Made by a program: the position numbers and the translations under genes. The notes under the pieces are model-generated. The model had not been told where the DNA came from, made no database searches, and saw only the letters and a program-made list of their open reading frames with translations. This document shows positions 35,285 through 36,643 of a stretch of DNA of 36,643 bases, piece after piece (the first letter of the stretch is position 1; each line of letters opens with the position of its first letter). Origin of the DNA: Myxosarcina sp. GI1. Its GTDB lineage: Bacteria; Cyanobacteriota; Cyanobacteriia; Cyanobacteriales; Xenococcaceae. The DNA is taken from contig NZ_JRFE01000052.1 of the NCBI RefSeq assembly GCF_000756305.1, positions 19,072 to 55,714 on the forward strand. Reading direction: 5' to 3'.

Positions 35285-35625
35285 GAAAATATTAGATTAG
35301 TAAAGAAAAACGAATACGATACATTCAGTGAGGGCGATCGATCGCCCCTACAAAAACATTATTCGATTTGGTGTTACTTCACCAGCTTTACTCAAAAAAA
35401 TGGGGACAAAGAATAAAGAAAATTGGGCGTTGCATAGCTACAGGATGATTTCGAGGAAATATAATTGTTTTTTTACTTACCGAGTAATATTTACCAAATA
35501 ATTAGAGAGAGTAAAATTTGCTACTCGCTACTCGCTACTTGCTACTTCCTCTTTACCATTTCATAATCATGCAATACCAAAAATTTTGTCCTTTTGCCCC
35601 ACCACAATATCTTTTAGGTTTTTTG
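35285..35625. other. hemE-SDR intergenic region (341 nt) with palindrome and repeat
   Basis: Contains the perfect 16-bp palindrome GGGCGATCGATCGCCC (35332-35347), flanked by GTGA and CCTACAAAAAC in the style of a dispersed cyanobacterial repeat, and the heptamer array at 35521-35548. No gene is supported. Confidence 0.55.
35521..35548. repeat. Heptanucleotide tandem repeat (STRR-like)
   Basis: Four 7-bp units: CTACTCG, CTACTCG, CTACTTG, CTACTTC. It lies about 80 nt downstream of the hemE stop. Confidence 0.8.
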
Positions 35626-36643
35626 CTATGCAGAAACCATTAGTTTATCTGCTTGTTTAGCTGTCTCAAAGAAAAAGCGAACATTGTCTTCGGGAGTGCC
35701 AACTAAAACCCCATGTCCCAAATTGAGAATGTGACCTCTACCTCCTGCTTTGCGGATCGTATCGAAAATGCGATCGCGAATTACATCTTGAGTACCAAAC
35801 AAAATTCCAGGATCGATGTTGCCTTGTACTTTCATTTCTTTTCCTAGTCTCTGTCTGGCTTCTGCCATGTCTACACTCCAGTCAACGCTGACAATATCCA
35901 CACCAGATTGACCCATTCTTTCTAATACTCCCGCGCTACCGCTGATGTAGAGAATTAACGGGGTATCAGGATGAGTTTCTTTAACTTGACGAACTACCTG
36001 TTGCTGATAGGGTAGGGCAAATACTTCGTAGTCTTGGGGACTTAACTGACCCGCCCAGGAGTCAAATAATTGTACTACTTGCGCTCCACAATCGATTTGA
36101 TAGCGCACATAAACGGCGATCGCATCAGCAATCTTAGTCAAGAAACTATGAAGAAGCTGCGGTTGCGAGAACGCCATGCCTTTAATAATCGAATAGTTCT
36201 TAGAACTTTTACCTTCAATGGCATAAGCAGCCAAAGTCCAGGGAGAACCGACAAAACCCAAAACTGTAGACTTATTACCAACCTCGGATCGCAGGCTTTG
36301 CAAAATGGTTTTAATAAACGGTAAAGACTCCTCTGGATTTAGAGAATGCAATTTGTCGATTTGCTCTTGAGTACGAATGGGCGTATCGAACATCGGACCT
36401 CTGCTTTCAACGATATCAAAATCGATCCCGATCCCTGGTAAGGGAGTCAAGATATCGGAAAACATAATTACCCCATCGGGCTGAAAGGCGTGCCAGGGTT
36501 GCAGAGAAATTTCAATCGCAATGTCGGGATTTTCCGAGCGTTCGCGAAACCCAGGATATTTGTCTTTGAGATCGCGATAGACTTTCATATACCTACCCGC
36601 TTGGCGCATCATCCATACAGGAGGACGTTCTAAAATTTCGCCG
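35626..36643 (-). CDS. hemE: Uroporphyrinogen decarboxylase (HemE), 5' end cut by window edge
   Basis: Decarboxylates uroporphyrinogen III to coproporphyrinogen III in heme and chlorophyll synthesis. The frame is open to the window edge: before MMRQAGRYM the codons give [10 protein letters not shown], the normal HemE N-terminal stretch, so the start lies outside and about 20 residues are missing. Motifs: [14 protein letters not shown] (substrate-binding Arg), [16 protein letters not shown] with the catalytic-type Asp, [32 protein letters not shown] and [20 protein letters not shown] at the C terminus. All else is intact. Confidence 0.97.
   Translation of the reverse strand, partial: GEILERPPVWMMRQAGRYMKVYRDLKDKYPGFRERSENPDIAIEISLQPWHAFQPDGVIMFSDILTPLPGIGIDFDIVESRGPMFDTPIRTQEQIDKLHSLNPEESLPFIKTILQSLRSEVGNKSTVLGFVGSPWTLAAYAIEGKSSKNYSIIKGMAFSQPQLLHSFLTKIADAIAVYVRYQIDCGAQVVQLFDSWAGQLSPQDYEVFALPYQQQVVRQVKETHPDTPLILYISGSAGVLERMGQSGVDIVSVDWSVDMAEARQRLGKEMKVQGNIDPGILFGTQDVIRDRIFDTIRKAGGRGHILNLGHGVLVGTPEDNVRFFFETAKQADKLMVSA

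Noticed and set aside
35332-35347. Palindrome and HIP1-rich tracts as a CRISPR array or replication origin
   Set aside because: No regularly spaced direct repeats with unique spacers, and no DnaA-box cluster; GCGATCGC sites are dispersed across cyanobacterial genomes.

Overview
This AT-rich window comes from a cyanobacterium. The evidence is frequent HIP1-type GCGATCGC palindromes, heptanucleotide tandem repeats, phylloquinone genes (isochorismate synthase, menD, menA), and cyanobacterial families such as DUF3747+SLH, DUF3134 and a PatA-like DUF4388 protein. A unicellular or pleurocapsalean-type lineage is my guess, at low confidence. Most genes are single or in pairs, with many strand switches.

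Layout: positions 1-2456 hold the 3' three-quarters of a 23S rRNA, the 5S rRNA and a strong terminator. Positions 2481-7547 hold menF-menD (minus) divergent from menA-ridA (plus), which make and prenylate the naphthoquinone ring of phylloquinone. Positions 7566-16195 hold mostly minus-strand housekeeping genes: mraY, DUF3134, DUF4388, a dead dihydroorotase gene, prs, rpsN, nth and rseP. lepB and bioD are on the plus strand there. Positions 16521-22616 hold gnd, an M50 protease with CBS domains, three small proteins of unknown function, a MIG-like DNA glycosylase and rsmE. Positions 22758-25627 hold a DUF3747/SLH envelope protein and a stand-alone HyuB-type oxoprolinase subunit.

The accessory part is 25925-34300. 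A CBM2-expansin fusion is followed by a CBM6-glycoside hydrolase on the same strand. Both look like polysaccharide-acting exported proteins, but neither starts with a recognisable signal peptide. Next come a broken YoeB-type toxin gene carrying a 47-bp palindromic insertion, a membrane desaturase divergent from a GntR/HutC regulator with an 18-bp near-palindrome between them, a MATE transporter, and a secreted protein with a PFE-CTERM-like sorting tail. The window closes with an SDR epimerase and hemE, whose first codons lie beyond the edge.

The most notable items are the expansin/glycosidase pair, the two pseudogenes (dihydroorotase and YoeB), the palindromic insertion, and the glycosylase carrying the tyrosine typical of G:T mismatch enzymes. 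All family calls are from reading the sequence and memory of family motifs; no database search was run.
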